Assembly: GCA_943704415.1 (NCBI GenBank) | Contig: CALSCO010000702.1 | Coordinates: 1 to 21,861, forward strand | DNA from: Parvularia atlantis | Lineage: Eukaryota; Opisthokonta; Rotosphaerida | DNA length: 21,861 bases | Direction: 5' to 3' | Shown: positions 8,564 through 20,100 of the stretch, one piece after another | Layout: each line of letters starts with the position of its first letter | Numbering within the stretch: position 1 is the first letter of the stretch | Program-made: the position numbers and the translations under genes | Notes under the pieces: model-generated | Database searches by the model: none | Told to the model about the DNA's origin: nothing | The model's input: only the letters and a program-made list of their open reading frames with translations

Positions 8564-9715
8564 TCACGGCACGCCACCCGCCGCCTCGTCGTCGGCGGAA
8601 GGCGGTGCAAACATCGCCGCCATCGGGCTCGCGTAGGCCGTCAGGTCGTCCGGCGCGACGTCCCACTCGTACGTGCCCAGGATCCACCCGAGCGCGCTCA
8701 GCCTGCCGTGCGCGATCATCTCGAGGCGCTGCCACACGGGCACGGGCACGGCGCGGTACGCCGTGTCGTTCACGGCAAAGTCGTCCTCTGTCGTGTAGTC
8801 AATCAGGCCGTCAGCGCACGCGCGCACAGCGGCCTGCGCGCCGGTCAGCTCTTGCGACGTGCGAGCGCGCCCTTGCCGCCGCCGCACCTGCTTCACGGCC
8901 GCGTCAATGTTGCGCAGGTACCCGCGCAGTCCCGGCGGTAGCCGCTCGCCCTACGCCGCGCGCGCGCTGTTCAGTCGGCGCGCGTGGATGCGCACGCGTT
9001 CAGCGCGCGCCTTGCTCTCGGCCGCCACGCGCTCGCTCGCCCGCTGCACCACGTACGCCCGCGCACGCCAGTGCCACGCCTCGGCGCGGTCGCGCATGCG
9101 CTCGATGTCGTCCCGCAGCGTCAGGCGCACGCGCTCGTTGCCGACGAACGCAGCGATCGTCTCGGGTTGCGACGGCTGCATCGCGACCGCACCAAACACG
9201 CCCGCCTGGTCGAACGGCTCCCAGAACGGCGGCACGGCGGTCATCCGCTGCAGCGCCCACATCAGCGTGCCTGCGGCGGCGGCGGCGTTGAGCGGCCCGG
9301 TTGATCAACCGACGGCTTGGTTGCACGCACCCTGCGTCTCCCACATCGCCTTGTAGCGCGCGAGGCGCTCGGCCGGCCACGTCCCGGGCTCGAGCGCCAT
9401 AAGCTCGCGCTGCATCGTGCTCAGGCGCGCGGCCAGGCCCGTCGCATCGAGCGAGTGCGTGATCGCGTCGATTGAGCGCCCCACGCGGCCGTCTGCAACA
9501 AGCGCACGCGATCAGGGCGCGATCGGCGAAAACGCACGCGCGCGCACACGCCTGCGACCGCGGCCGGATTGCGCGCGAGCATGTGCTCAATCGTGTGCCT
9601 GTGCACGCGACATGAGCCGCGGCCGCGCGCGCACGATGGGCCCCGCCCGCTGCGCGTACCGCGCGAGGAACACGGCGGTCGCCGCCGCCTGTGTGCGCAC
9701 TACTTGGTGGTTCAT
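8564..9715 (-). CDS. DUF4272-like protein of unknown function
   Basis: The spliced product is about 290 residues and looks soluble. Two blocks resemble the DUF4272 family as I know it: a central MWALQRMTAVPPFWEPFD (family pattern L-W-A-L then PP and D), and a C-terminal DFAVNDTAYRAV, then RLSALGWILGTYEWD (family pattern DFxVxGKxF, then ERxYALNWLxGxxxWD). Between them is a charged helical stretch rich in Arg, Ala and Glu. DUF4272 has no known function; it is common in bacteria and scattered in eukaryotes. Exons: 9715-9660, 9598-9552, 9492-9331, 9270-8996, 8950-8888, 8833-8564. The first two junctions are the least certain: intron 1 could also be read as 49 nt, and the second donor reads GC. 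Five ordinary introns show it is a resident eukaryotic gene, not bacterial contamination. Confidence 0.62.
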
Positions 9716-9732
9716 GATCGAATATCGAGCAC
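9716..9732. promoter_or_regulatory. 17-bp divergent spacer, DUF4272-like / taxilin
   Basis: Only 17 bp separate the two start codons (ATG at 9715-9713 on minus and 9733-9735 on plus). The sequence is locally AT-rich and contains ATCGA twice. Both 5' UTRs and any promoter must overlap the opposite gene. Confidence 0.6.
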
Positions 9733-11574
9733 ATGGACGCCATTGACGCGTCGCACACCACCGCCACGACGGCGAACGGCAGTGGGCCAGCGGCGGCCGC
9801 AGCGGCGGCGGCGGTGGCGGCGCAGGCGCTGGCACAACGTGCGCTTGTGCCGCGGGCCAAGCGCGACGACCTCGGCTTCGCGCCGCAGGAGGCCCTGCGC
9901 GCGCGTTTGCTCGAGCTGGCCGACCTCACGCCCGAGGAGCAGGAGCTGCTGCAGGAGCAGGGTGCGACGCCGCAGGGGGGCCAGCCTGTGCCGGCGTTCC
10001 ACTCAGTGCGCCGACGCGACCGCGTGGCAGAGACTGCGCTGCGAGAGGCCGTGCGCGAGATCGCCGAGATCGTCTCGACCAGCGCGCCGGAGCTCGACAA
10101 GGTCGAGTTTGTGCAGAACCGGTTCATGGAGCTGGTGCGGGCGGGCGACTGCGCCGCGTGCGCCGCTTGCACTGAGAGGCGCGCACGCATACGTAGGTGC
10201 AGGAGCTGTGTGACACGGACCTGCTGCTGTCGCGCGCCAACCGCACGCTCGACGTGGCCATCAAGGAGCGCGACGACGGTGCGCCGGGCGCCCGTGTGCG
10301 CGAGAGCGGCGTCGGCGTGACCAATGCATCGCACGGCCCGCAGCACACAGCGAGATCAGCAAGGTGAACGCGATGAAGACGCGCCTCGAGAGCCTGTGCC
10401 GCGAGCTCCAGAAGGAGAACAAGCGGATCAAGGTTGTGCTGCTGCACGGGCGTGTGCGGGCGCGGCCGTGCTGACGGGCGCGCCGCGCGCGCAGGAGGAG
10501 AGCCGTGCGATGATCCAGGCCGAGCAGGCCAAGCGCGAGGAACTCTCGGCGCAGTTCCAGAAGGCCATTACCGAGATCAAGGCCAAGATGGAGGACGGCG
10601 AGCAGAAGCTGCGCAAGGCGCAGGACGGCGAGGTGTACGTGCGCGGGCCGCGTGGTGGCGACAGGGTGACACACGCGCCGACGCAGCATGCGCGAGCAGC
10701 TGCGCAACATCGTGGAGCAGTACAACCTGCGCGAGCAGCACTTCAACTCGATTTTGCGCTCCAAGGACCTCGAGGTGAAGCTGTACGAGGCCAAGCTCGT
10801 ACAACAGACCGAGATGGCCATCCAGGAGCACCAGCGGGCACGTCGGCCGCGTGCTGCGCACCGGGGCCGCGGCTGACGAGCCGTGCCCAGTCGATCGCGT
10901 TCAAGCAGCAGCACGACCTTAGCATACAGCGCGAGAACGAGCTACGGCAACAGCTCGAGACGTATGCAGACAAGTTTGAGCAGGTGCAGGACGCGATCAA
11001 CAAGAGCAACGAGGTGTTCAACGCCTTCAAGCGCGAGATGGAGCAGGTACGGCGGCCCGTGGAGCGCCGCCGTCCGCGCCGGCTGACCGCGTCATGCGCA
11101 GATGACCAAGAAGCTGCGCAAGATGGAGAAGGAGAACGAGGCGCTCAAGGCCAAGTGCGACGGCATGAACCGCAACATCTCCGAGCTGCAGGAGGAGGTG
11201 CGGCGCGGGCGGGCAAGCGACGCGCGCGGCCTCATTCGCTCCCGGCGGCCCCAGCGCGCCAAGACGCTCAAGCTGCTCGAGGCACACAAGGGCCAGAAGA
11301 CGAAGCTGGAGAGCCTGTGCCGGGCGATGCAGAGCGAGCGGCGCGATCTGCTTGCCAAGCTGGTGCGCGCGCCGTTGCGGGCCGCGGTGCGAGCATGTGC
11401 GCTGACGGCGCTTCCTCGCAGGAGAGGTTTGCCAAGCGGCTCGAGGCGGCCGAGGGCGGGCCCGTGGTCGACGCGGTCGACGCGAGCCCAGCAGACGCCG
11501 CCGAGGGCGACGACGCCGGGGCAGCAGCGAGCCAGCGAGAGCTTGGTGATGACCCGGTGCAAAGCATAGCGTGA
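9733..11574 (+). CDS. Taxilin family coiled-coil protein
   Basis: Taxilins are long coiled-coil proteins that bind syntaxins and the nascent-polypeptide-associated complex, and act in vesicle traffic. The spliced product is 458 residues. A low-complexity Ala-rich N-terminus is followed by about 330 residues of coiled coil with family-typical blocks: LESLCRELQKENKRIK, SRAMIQAEQAKREELSAQFQ, MREQLRNIVEQYNLREQHF, KDLEVKLYEAKL, INKSNEVFNAFKREMEQMTK, KLRKMEKENEALKAKC and LESLCRAMQSERRDL. The C-terminus is acidic and disordered. Exons: 9733-10134, 10197-10278, 10344-10432, 10495-10634, 10687-10837, 10891-11046, 11102-11197, 11255-11362, 11422-11574. The intron after 10837 has a GC donor (GCACGT), the only choice that keeps frame. 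Paralogue (alpha, beta, gamma) cannot be assigned. Confidence 0.9.
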
Positions 11575-11640
11575 TACCCATTGCGCACCCACGTCACTTT
11601 GTGCCGCGCGTGTCTTGCTCTGTCTGTCGCGCGCGCTCGC
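11575..11640 (+). promoter_or_regulatory. Short tandem intergenic spacer, taxilin to LMBRD1
   Basis: This 66-bp gap must hold the taxilin 3' end and the LMBRD1 promoter/5' UTR, unless these extend into coding sequence. It has a pyrimidine-rich stretch (TCTTGCTCTGTCTGTC, about 11611-11626) just before the ATG. No TATA box or poly(A) signal is recognisable. Confidence 0.4.
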
Positions 11641-13034
11641 ATGGCCGACCTCGTGGTGGCCGGCGCGTGGATCGCCTTTGCGGCGCTGCTCGTGGTGCGT
11701 GCGTGTGCGCGCGTGTGCGGTCGTGCTGGCGCTGACCCGTCACCGCCCCCGCGCGGCCGCGGGTGACGACGACGACGTCACCAGCTCATCGTCCTCTTCA
11801 GCATCTTCTTCACGCGCTACTTCCAGGACAAGCACGACCGCGAGTGGCTGCCGACGCTCGTGACCATCGTCGGTGCGCCGCGGAGCACCTGCTGCGCAGG
11901 CGCCTGACGCGCCGGCCAGGGCTCATCCTCGTCCTCGCGACTGTCTGCCTCGTCCCTGTCGACATCTTCCTGTTTGCGTCCACGACCGACCCGGCGACGG
12001 GCGAGCGCGAGCAGTGGGCGACGGACGAGGCCGTGGGCACGCAGACACAGGCCGTCACCATCGTGTACTACGGTGCGCGCCTGGGCCGGGTGCGCGCGCG
12101 CGCGCGTGCGCGGGCGTGCTGACGTCGGCGGCGCGCGCAGTGATGTACTCGGTCATGATGTTCTACAGCTTCGTCGTCATCCCGTTCGCGTACTTTTACT
12201 TTGAGGAGTACGACGAAAACGCGACGACGAAGCAGGTGCGCGCCTACTCGTCGCACGCACACGTCCCGCTCACGCCCGCCCGCGCAGCGCGCCCTCTCTG
12301 CGCTCAAGTACACGTCGTTCACGGTCGTTATCCTCATCATCCTGCTCATGCTCGGCCTCTTCCTGCAGCCGGGCGAGCCCGAGCTGACCGACCCGGAGTG
12401 GTACAAGAGCCTGCTCTCGTCGTCCAGTGCATGCCCGCGTGCTCCCGCGACACAGCAGGCCTGATGCACCGCGCAGACATCGTCCGCGCCGTCATCTTCA
12501 TGGTGGCCGTCCTTGCCCTGCTGGGCTGGCTCATCTTCATCGGGTACACGGCCTACGGCCTCGTCGCCTGGCCGATCGACATGATCCGTGGCAAGAAGCG
12601 CGCCGAGGTCGAGGAGATCGAGGTGGCGCGGGGCCGCGTCGGGCGTGCGCGTGGGCGGCACTGACGCGCACACGCGCGCAGGTCTCGGACGAGCTCGCGT
12701 CCACCCGCGAGCGGCAGCGCGCGCTCAAGGCCAAGTACCTCAGCGGCAAGAAGGTAAGCAAGAACGACCAGAAGGACCTGGAGGACCTCGAGCGCAAGGA
12801 GCGGTGCGCGCAGCAGCGTCCATTGCGCGTGTGTGCCGTGGGCTGACGTGCAGCGCCGCAGCCTGCTGTCGCGACGCTCGCACATGATCGAGACGACGAC
12901 CAACTCGTGGTGGACGGCAATCATCGCGTTTCTGCGCCCGTTTGAGTTTGTCTTTGGCATCCTGTTCCTGCTGCTGACGCTCTTCATCTTTGTGTCGATC
13001 CTGCTCACGAGGTGCGGTGCCGTCGGTGCTGCTG

Positions 13035-13115
<81 letters not shown>

Positions 13116-13999
13116 GCGCTCACCGAGCCACGCCGCGCAGCATCGACAAGGCCGCCAACACGATCTGCGGCGCGGGCTGCGGATTCATCATCGACAACCC
13201 TACCATCTTCAACCCGTTCAACTCGATGCTGCTGTACTCGTCCAAGGTGCGCGCCGCGCCCGCACCTGCGCCTGTCTGCACACGGCTCATGCGGCCCCGC
13301 CAGTACTTCCCGCTCGACTACATCCTGCTCGTGCTGATCATCGCCTACTTCTTCTTCGCGACCCTGGCCGGCATGATCAAGATCGGCATCCGCTTCATCT
13401 GGATCAACGTGCGACCGGTCACGCGCGCGCACGGCGCGTATTGAGCGCGCCTCGTCGCCCGCGCGCAGCTGTACAGCGTCCGCGCCCGCGGCACCGTGCC
13501 CCAGGGCCTGCTGCTCATGTGCCTCATGCTCATGCTCTCGCTCATGTGCCTCAACATCGTCGTCACGACGCTCGCGCCGCAGTACACCTCGTATGGCTTC
13601 CAGGTCTACGTGCGTGGCGCCCGCTGCGCGCTTTTTTTTTTTTCGCGCACGCTTGACGCCGCGCCCCAGTGCAACATCACCGCCACGCCCGAGATGCCCG
13701 AGCCCTGCCGCACCAACCAGGACCAGCTGCTCTTCTGCGACATCAGCGCGCCGCGCAGCGACTGCACGCCGTCCGTCATCTCGACCATCGTCAACCAGAT
13801 CTCCGTCACCACGCCCTTCTTCGGCGTCGCCTTCTACGTCGGTGCGTCCGTGCTGCGCCCTTGCGTGCGCGCGCCTCGCTGACCGCCGGACGCAGGCAAT
13901 TGGCTCTTCCTCGCCGCGCTCATCCTCAGCGTCGTCGTGGCGCTGTGCCGGAAGCGGTCGGACGCCGTGCGCTTGGTAGACTCGGACGACGAGGAGTAA
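11641..13999 (+). CDS. LMBRD1: LMBRD1-type lysosomal cobalamin export protein
   Basis: LMBRD1 is a multi-pass lysosomal membrane protein that works with ABCD4 to move vitamin B12 into the cytosol. The spliced product is 524 residues (human about 540). Matching blocks run the whole length: LVPVDIFL near TM2, YSVMMFYSFVVIPFAYFYFE, ALKYTSFTVVIL, IFIGYTAYGL.AWPIDMIRG, then the charged cytosolic loop KKVSKNDQKDLEDLERKE. After it come TNSWW..IIAFLRP, SIDKAANTICGAGCGFII, YFPLDYILL, IKIGIRFIWI, PQGLLLMCLMLML, TLAPQY.SYG and FYVGNWLFLAAL, with an acidic SDDEE tail. About nine membrane helices are visible. Exons: 11641-11694, 11785-11872, 11920-12072, 12141-12235, 12288-12426, 12477-12622, 12682-12803, 12862-13011, 13141-13246, 13304-13408, 13469-13609, 13670-13841, 13896-13999. 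The late loop, rich in Cys and with an NIT glycosylation sequon, should face the lumen. Confidence 0.95.
13039..13112. repeat. (CA)37 microsatellite inside an LMBRD1 intron
   Basis: About 37 pure CA units expand this intron (13012-13140) to 129 nt, the longest I placed. The donor GTGCGG and acceptor GCGCAG remain intact and the frame resumes at SIDKAAN. The exact copy number in an assembly is unreliable. Confidence 0.97.
13631..13643. repeat. T-run in LMBRD1 intron 11
   Basis: A T-run of about a dozen bases lies inside the 60-nt intron 13610-13669, upstream of a TTGACG branch-like motif. It is an unusually strong polypyrimidine tract for this region, where most introns have none. Confidence 0.8.
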
Positions 14000-14100
14000 G
14001 CCGCGTTGTTGTAAGCGTACGTGGAGCGGATGGAGCTGTGACAGCAATGCGAGGGCACACGCGCGGGCGGAGTACAGACACGGGAGGGAGACACGGGAAC
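14000..14100. other. Convergent spacer, LMBRD1 to large unknown gene
   Basis: This 101-bp gap lies between the two stop codons. It contains TTGTTGTAAGCGTACG just after the LMBRD1 stop and purine-rich sequence further on. I see no gene, no canonical poly(A) signal and no clear hairpin. Confidence 0.5.
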
Positions 14101-17100
14101 TCAGGCGAGCATGAGCAGCGACGCCCACTCGCGCTTCAGCCGCACCACGATCGTGCTCGTGGACGCCTGCTGTCGCACACGTCAGTGCTCGGAACGCCCG
14201 CGTCCGCGCCCAGGCCCGGCGGCAGTACCTTGGTCACGTCCGACTGAAGCAGCCCGCGCAGGGCCTGCACGGCCTCGGCCCGCCGATTCTGCGCCTCGTC
14301 CCGCACACTCTGCGCGTCGGCGAGCGGCCGCACGCTCTGCGCGACGCAGGTCAGTCGTCTGCGCACAGCGAGCGTGACGCGCGCGCACCGCCTCGGGGAC
14401 CTTGCCGCTGTCGATGTAGGCGGCGAAGAGCTGCAGCACGCTGCGCAGGTACATCGTCATCGGCAACGATGCGCTGCAGACAAAGTACGCCAGCTCCCAG
14501 CGGTATAGCTCGTCGACCGTCTGCGCACGGCATAAGACCGTCGGTCTGCCGCCGCGTGCACAACGCACCACGAGCTTCTGCTCTACCGTCAGGTTCTTGT
14601 TCATGGGCGTCATTGGCATCGACTGCGCCGCACGCGACGCGGCTGCATCGCCCATCGGCATGCCCAGGCTGACCAGCGCGACGAGGCCCATCTGCGCCGT
14701 GCTCGCCTGCCGCTGCCCAGACGCCGAGGGTGTCTGCGTGGCCGCGCCCGTCAGCGGCCCGTGCGGATCGTCCCTCCCCCTCCCCCCCCCCCCCCCCCCC
14801 CCCTTCGCGTGACACACCGCCGCGGGCTCGGGTGCGTGCGTGATGCCGTCGAGCTTGCCGGGGAGCCACAGCACGGGCTCCATCGCCGACGCGACGCGCC
14901 GCCAGGTCGAGATGCTCAGCGGCATCGCAAACAGGCACGCGAGCTTGAGCTGCGCGGCGCGGTGGTCAGCAAGGCGCGCACACGTGCACCGCTCCGAACC
15001 AGGATCAACGCGTGCGCCAGCGACTTGTCCTCAAAGTACTTGCGCTTGTCGTACCGCTCGAGCGCGAGGGTCTTGCCGAGCTCCAGCAGGCTGTTCCAAA
15101 CCACGACCATGACGCCGGGATGTGTCGCTGCGCACCACCGTCACGCGACCGTCGCCCAGCGCGAGCCACGCGCGCGCACCCTCGAGGCTCGCAAAGCTCG
15201 GATCGGTCAGCTCGAGCGCGAAGCTGACGGCGACGTGACCGATCTTGGTCGGCGCAAGCTTGGTGCGCAGGTGCTCAAACGTGACTTGGGCGTAGAATTC
15301 GCTGCCGAACCGGCGCAAGGTCTGCGCGGGAGGTGTGCGTAAGTCACAGCTGCGCGCGGCCAGTATGCACCGGCTGCGCACCGCGAGCATCAGCTTGACC
15401 AGCGACTGCGCCACGACCACGAAATGCACAGCCTCCATCGCGCGCGTCCACAGCGCCGCAAAGAGCTCGTCCGCCTGCGGCCGCTCGAGGCCCGACGGCG
15501 ATTGCACCAGTTGACTGCGCCGCGTCGGGTGAGCGAGATGCGACCGCCGCGTCGAGTATGCGCACGCACGTGACCGCGTCGATCAGCGGGCTGATGCTCG
15601 ACTCGCTCGGCAGCTCGTCCAGGATGGCCAGCATCTTGCCGTGGAAGGCCCGGACCAGCTCCGCCTCTTGCGCGGCGCCGACAATCGCGCGGTTGACGAA
15701 GCTGAGCGGTGCAACGGTCAGCCACGCCAACGGGCAGGGCCGTGCGCACGCACGTGGCGATGAAGTCGGTCGACACCCCGACCGAGTTGTGCAGCTTGTC
15801 GTCCATGACAGCCTGCGCGGGTGTGAGCACGGGCGCGGTCAGCGGGGCGCGCGCGCACCCGCAGCAGCTTCATCAGGTCCTTGATGCTGCGCGCCTCGAG
15901 CCGGCCGCGGCAGTGCAGGAACTCCTGAACAAACCTGAGCGCGTCTGCCGCGCGTCCGTGAGCACGTAGTTGCAGCCGCACGAGGAGACGGCCGGCGCAC
16001 CCTCGCGGAAGTGGTCGGCGGTGGCGTTGGCGCGGCCCATGAGCCTGCCCATCTGGCGCACAACGTTGACGCGCGCGATGTTGCGCGAGCTGCCGTGCGG
16101 TGGCACGCGTGAGCTTCGGTTGTACGTGCGCACGCGCGCCCGACAGCACCTCTGGTTGCCGAGCGCCTGCTTGTGCACGATGCTGGACAGCAGCACGTCG
16201 GCCATGTTCGGCGAGCGCAGGAAGAATACGTCCTTGTCCTGCGCGCGCGCGTCTCCAGCCTGCCGCAGAGCGCAGCACAGTCAGCGCTACCTGGTCGCGC
16301 GCATCGCCCGACGCGGTGAAGCGGTCGATGTGCGGCAGCAGCAGGCGGAACATCTGCGCCGACCTCGCGCGTAAGCCACGAGCCGGGCCGCGCGCCTTGC
16401 AGGGCACGCACGTTCACGAGCTTGAGCGGGAAGTCCTCGAACGGCTCAAAGGCCACGGCCGTGATGAAGAACTGCACCAGCTGCTTAAGCTCGAAGCGGC
16501 CCGCGTGCTCGTCGCCCTCGTCCGGCTGCGGCAGAGGCGCATGTCAGTGGGCCGTTCGAGGCGTGCACGTCACCGCGCGCACCTTCATAAACAGCGACAC
16601 GGTGCCGCTCGCCACGCCGATTACGTCAAGCGCCGCTACCTTGTCGGCCAACGCGCTGGCCTCGTGCAGCGACCGCATCAGCGCAAAGACATCGGCGGCC
16701 TGCGCCGCACGGTCAGCAGCAGCGCGGCGCGGTCCGCGGTCGGTCCACCTTGGACGCGTCCTCGCTCAGCACGCGCGCAAAGACCTGCAGCGCCTGCAGC
16801 GGCAGGCTCTCGTGGTGCAGCCGGTAGAAGCGGTAGAACGCGTAGACGACGGCGTTGCTGACGCGCGTGTTGCTTGCGGCGCGCGCGGCGTGTCAGCGAT
16901 CCGCTCGCCGCCGCGCGTGTGCCGTGCTGCGCACCGGCTCTGCAGCGCGCTGATGTATAGCTGTAGCAGGCAGTCGAGAATGAGGTTGTAGCCCTGCGTG
17001 CGGAAGAACGGGAGGAAGCGCGAGGCCATCGTGACGCAGCAGGCCTTGCGGACGGCCACGCGTGAGCGCCCGCGCACAAGGCTCTCATGCAAAACGGCTC

Positions 17101-20100
17101 GAGAAGCGCGCACCAGGACCGACGCCATCAGCCCGTCATGGTCGTGGTACCGGTCCACGAGCTGCACAAACAGCCGGTTGATCTCCACCAAGTCGCTGCG
17201 CGGGCGCGGCGACACGCTCGGTCAGTCATACGCGGCAGCGCTGCGCGTCTGGCAACGCACGACTGGCTGAACGTGTTGTCTTGCGAAAAGTTGCGGACCA
17301 TGCTCTCGAGCAGCCGCACCCACCCGCGCAGGCGCTGCAGCTCGAGATTGCTCAGCGCCGCGTGCTGCTCGGCCGGGACGGCGTTGCGCTCCTCCATGAA
17401 CGCGTCCAGCGGCGACGATGCAATGCGCTGGCTAAACGACGGCTCGCCCGACGGCCTGCGTGCCCGCCCGCGCGATCAGCCCGCAGCACGACGCCAAAGG
17501 ATGACCGCCGCACGAGTGGAACAGCAACGTCTTCATGAGCGAGACCTCGTCCGGGTTGCGCGCGCACAGGCGGCGCATGAAGTGCAGCTGCGCAATGCGG
17601 ACCTGTCACGTGCGAGCATCAGCGCTGCTGCGCCCGATCCATGCGCAAACGTGCCTGGTAGACGGAGAACAGCTGCGCGACCTGCGTCGGCAGTGGCGCC
17701 GTCTTCTGGTCGAACGCGAGCGAGATGTCGGTCGCCGGCCCCAAGCCCAACGGCCCCGCCGGGAACATGTGCGCCGGGAGCAGCTTGCGCGCGGTGCCAC
17801 CTTGCGCGAGGGATCAGCCAGGCGCGCCGTGCCACCAGCAGCGGGGGCGCACTGGTCGTCATCGCGCCCTTCTTCTTGACGTTGTACCAGAGCGGGCCCT
17901 CGGTCACTAGGTAGATCGTCAGGCCGTCTTTCTTGATCTCGCCATACTTGACGCCGTGCAGCGAGCGCACGACGACGCTGAGCAGTGGCAGCACCTTGGC
18001 CTGCGCCCCGTTGGCTCAGCGCGCAGCGCAGCGCGTTGGCGGGCCAGCGCACCTGGATCTCCACGCCGCGCCGTCTGAAGTCGACCTGGCCCTGCGCGGG
18101 CGACAGCGCCTTGATCACGCGGAAGCCTGCTCGCCCAGCCGTGAGCAAGGCTGCGCACCGCGGAGGCCAGCGAAGAGAAAGGCGCGCACCCGACCGGTTC
18201 GTCGGCGTCGCCGCGTCGTCGCTCTCGATGTTTTGGTAAAACTTGACGATGCCGAGGAGGTGCCCAAACAGGATGAAGGCGCAGGCCGCTGGCAGCTCGT
18301 CAAACGAGCGCACGAGCAGGGACAGCTGCGACGGCGTGAGTGGCGGCCAACCAGCCAACGCCGCGCGTGACGCACGCGGATCAGGCTCGCCGTCTGCCGC
18401 TCGGCGTTGTCGCCCGTCAGGTCGACCAGCAGCGATCTGCGAGCGGCGGCCGTCAGCAGCGCGTGCGAGGCGGCGCAAGACGCCCGCGCACCGCAACAGC
18501 AGCCACGGCTCGTTGACCATCATGTTCATGAGCAACGTGCGGCTGTTGGCGCGCACAAACATGGACGAGTCCTGACCGCCGGGCGCCTGGTCAGCGCCAC
18601 GGTGCGGCTGCCGCGCGTGGCACGCGCACACCTGCAGCTGGTCAATCAGTGTCGAGCACACGTTCGTGAACAGCTGCGGGAAGACCGTCTTGGTCGTCTC
18701 GGTGAAGGGCACGGTCGGAAGGGTCTGCGATGCGACGCTCAGCTAACCCCGGGGCGCGGCTGCCCCGCCAACACGCACCCGGTTCATCGGCATCTGCGTG
18801 AGCGACGTCGTGAGCCGTTGCCGCACTTGCATCTCGGCCTCGCGCTGCAGCTGCTCCTCGGGCACGTTGATCTTGAACGTCGGCTCCTGCGCGGCCGGTG
18901 AGCGAGACGCGCCCAGGTGCCAGATGCACTGCGCACGTTATCGCGCCGGCTCGAGATCTTCTGCACGGTCGACGCTGCGGCCTGCTTGATCTCCTTGAGC
19001 CAATGCGGCTGACACACGCGCATGCAGACGGGGCGCGGGTGAGCCCGACGGAGCACTCGCACGTGTGGCGCGTCGCGACCACGCACCATCACGCCCTTGT
19101 TGACCGCGTCGGTGCCGATGTTGAGCGGCGGGTACGGGATCACGGCCGTGAAGAACTTGACCGAGCGATCAAACACCGACAGCGAGCTGCGGAAGTTGAA
19201 CAGGAACGCAAGCTTGTTGATCGCCTGCACGCGTGCGGTCTCTGAGTTGGCGCTAGCGTTGGAGTGCGGCGCGATGTGAGTCTCGGGCGTCAGCGGCCCA
19301 GAGACGCTTACTCGCTCATGTCGCGCACGACCGTCTGCGTCAGCCGCTGTCGCCGCTGCAGCACGTGCGCGGACGGCTCGCCGTCCGGGTTGTTCTGCAC
19401 GCGTGCGGGCGCCGGGTGAGTGCGGCGCGTGGAGCCGGCGCACGCCGCGCGCACTCGCTGGTGCACGTCGTCCAGGAACAGCTGCTCCGCGCAGAAGAAC
19501 AGGAGCAGGACCATGTGGTTGTACGGGAGCATCGCGTGCGTGGCTGCGTATGGCACCCGCGGTCAAGGCCGGCTGAGCGTCGAGAGGCAGCTGGCGCACC
19601 GGTCTCGTTCAGCAGCGGCTCCGCGCCCGCACTGTCCTCGCCGGTCGGCCGCCGGCTCTGCGAGGGCGATTTGTCGCCGCGGATGGGCAGCGTGAGCATT
19701 TGCGCGTTTGAGCCGAGGCGCTTGCGCTGCTGGGGCTTGGTGTCGTCGTTGACTGCGCGGCCGCGTCAGCACTTGGGCAGTACAGACGAGAGTGCTCGCA
19801 ACGCACCCGATCCGCGACGCTGGCTGCGCATGCTGCCCGTGGGCGACCCGCCTGCAGCGGACACGCCAGAGCCGGCCACGAGTGGCGACGGCACGGTCGC
19901 CTTCCACAGCAGGTCAAACAGATCGAGCAGCTGGGCCTCGGTGAAGTGCTTGAAGTCCTGGTGGCGGTGCGTCGCCGCGACAAGCGTCTGGCGTGCGGTG
20001 CACGGCTCAGCGGCACAGCGACGCACGGCGCACACACGCGCACCTCGAGGCACGTCGTGAGCCAGTCTTGCGTGATGCTGCGGAGCACAAACACGCGCAT

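Noticed and set aside
8564-9715. Recent bacterial gene transfer or bacterial contamination for the DUF4272-like gene
   Set aside because: Five introns with the same donor and acceptor style as the neighbours, and matching base composition, show it is an established nuclear gene.
9000-10346. 448-codon minus-strand open frame spanning the divergent spacer
   Set aside because: It runs antisense to the first exons of taxilin and out of frame over the DUF4272-like gene. Both overlapped genes have better support, and the composition is Arg/Ala-biased.
10324-11574. Single 416-codon open frame across the taxilin introns
   Set aside because: It reads through intron sequence in alternating frames; the spliced model matches taxilin throughout and ends at the same stop.
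12740-14128. 462-codon antisense open frame opposite LMBRD1
   Set aside because: It is a shadow of LMBRD1: the sense strand encodes the conserved family from end to end across in-phase introns. The antisense product is low-complexity Arg/Ala/His with a Cys-Val run from the CA repeat. Stop-poor antisense frames are expected at this GC content.
19753-19772. Possible 20-nt intron (GTGCTGACG to GCGCAG)
   Set aside because: It puts the next exon in the wrong frame. The GTGCGT donor at 19806 gives a 54-nt intron and a sensible protein.
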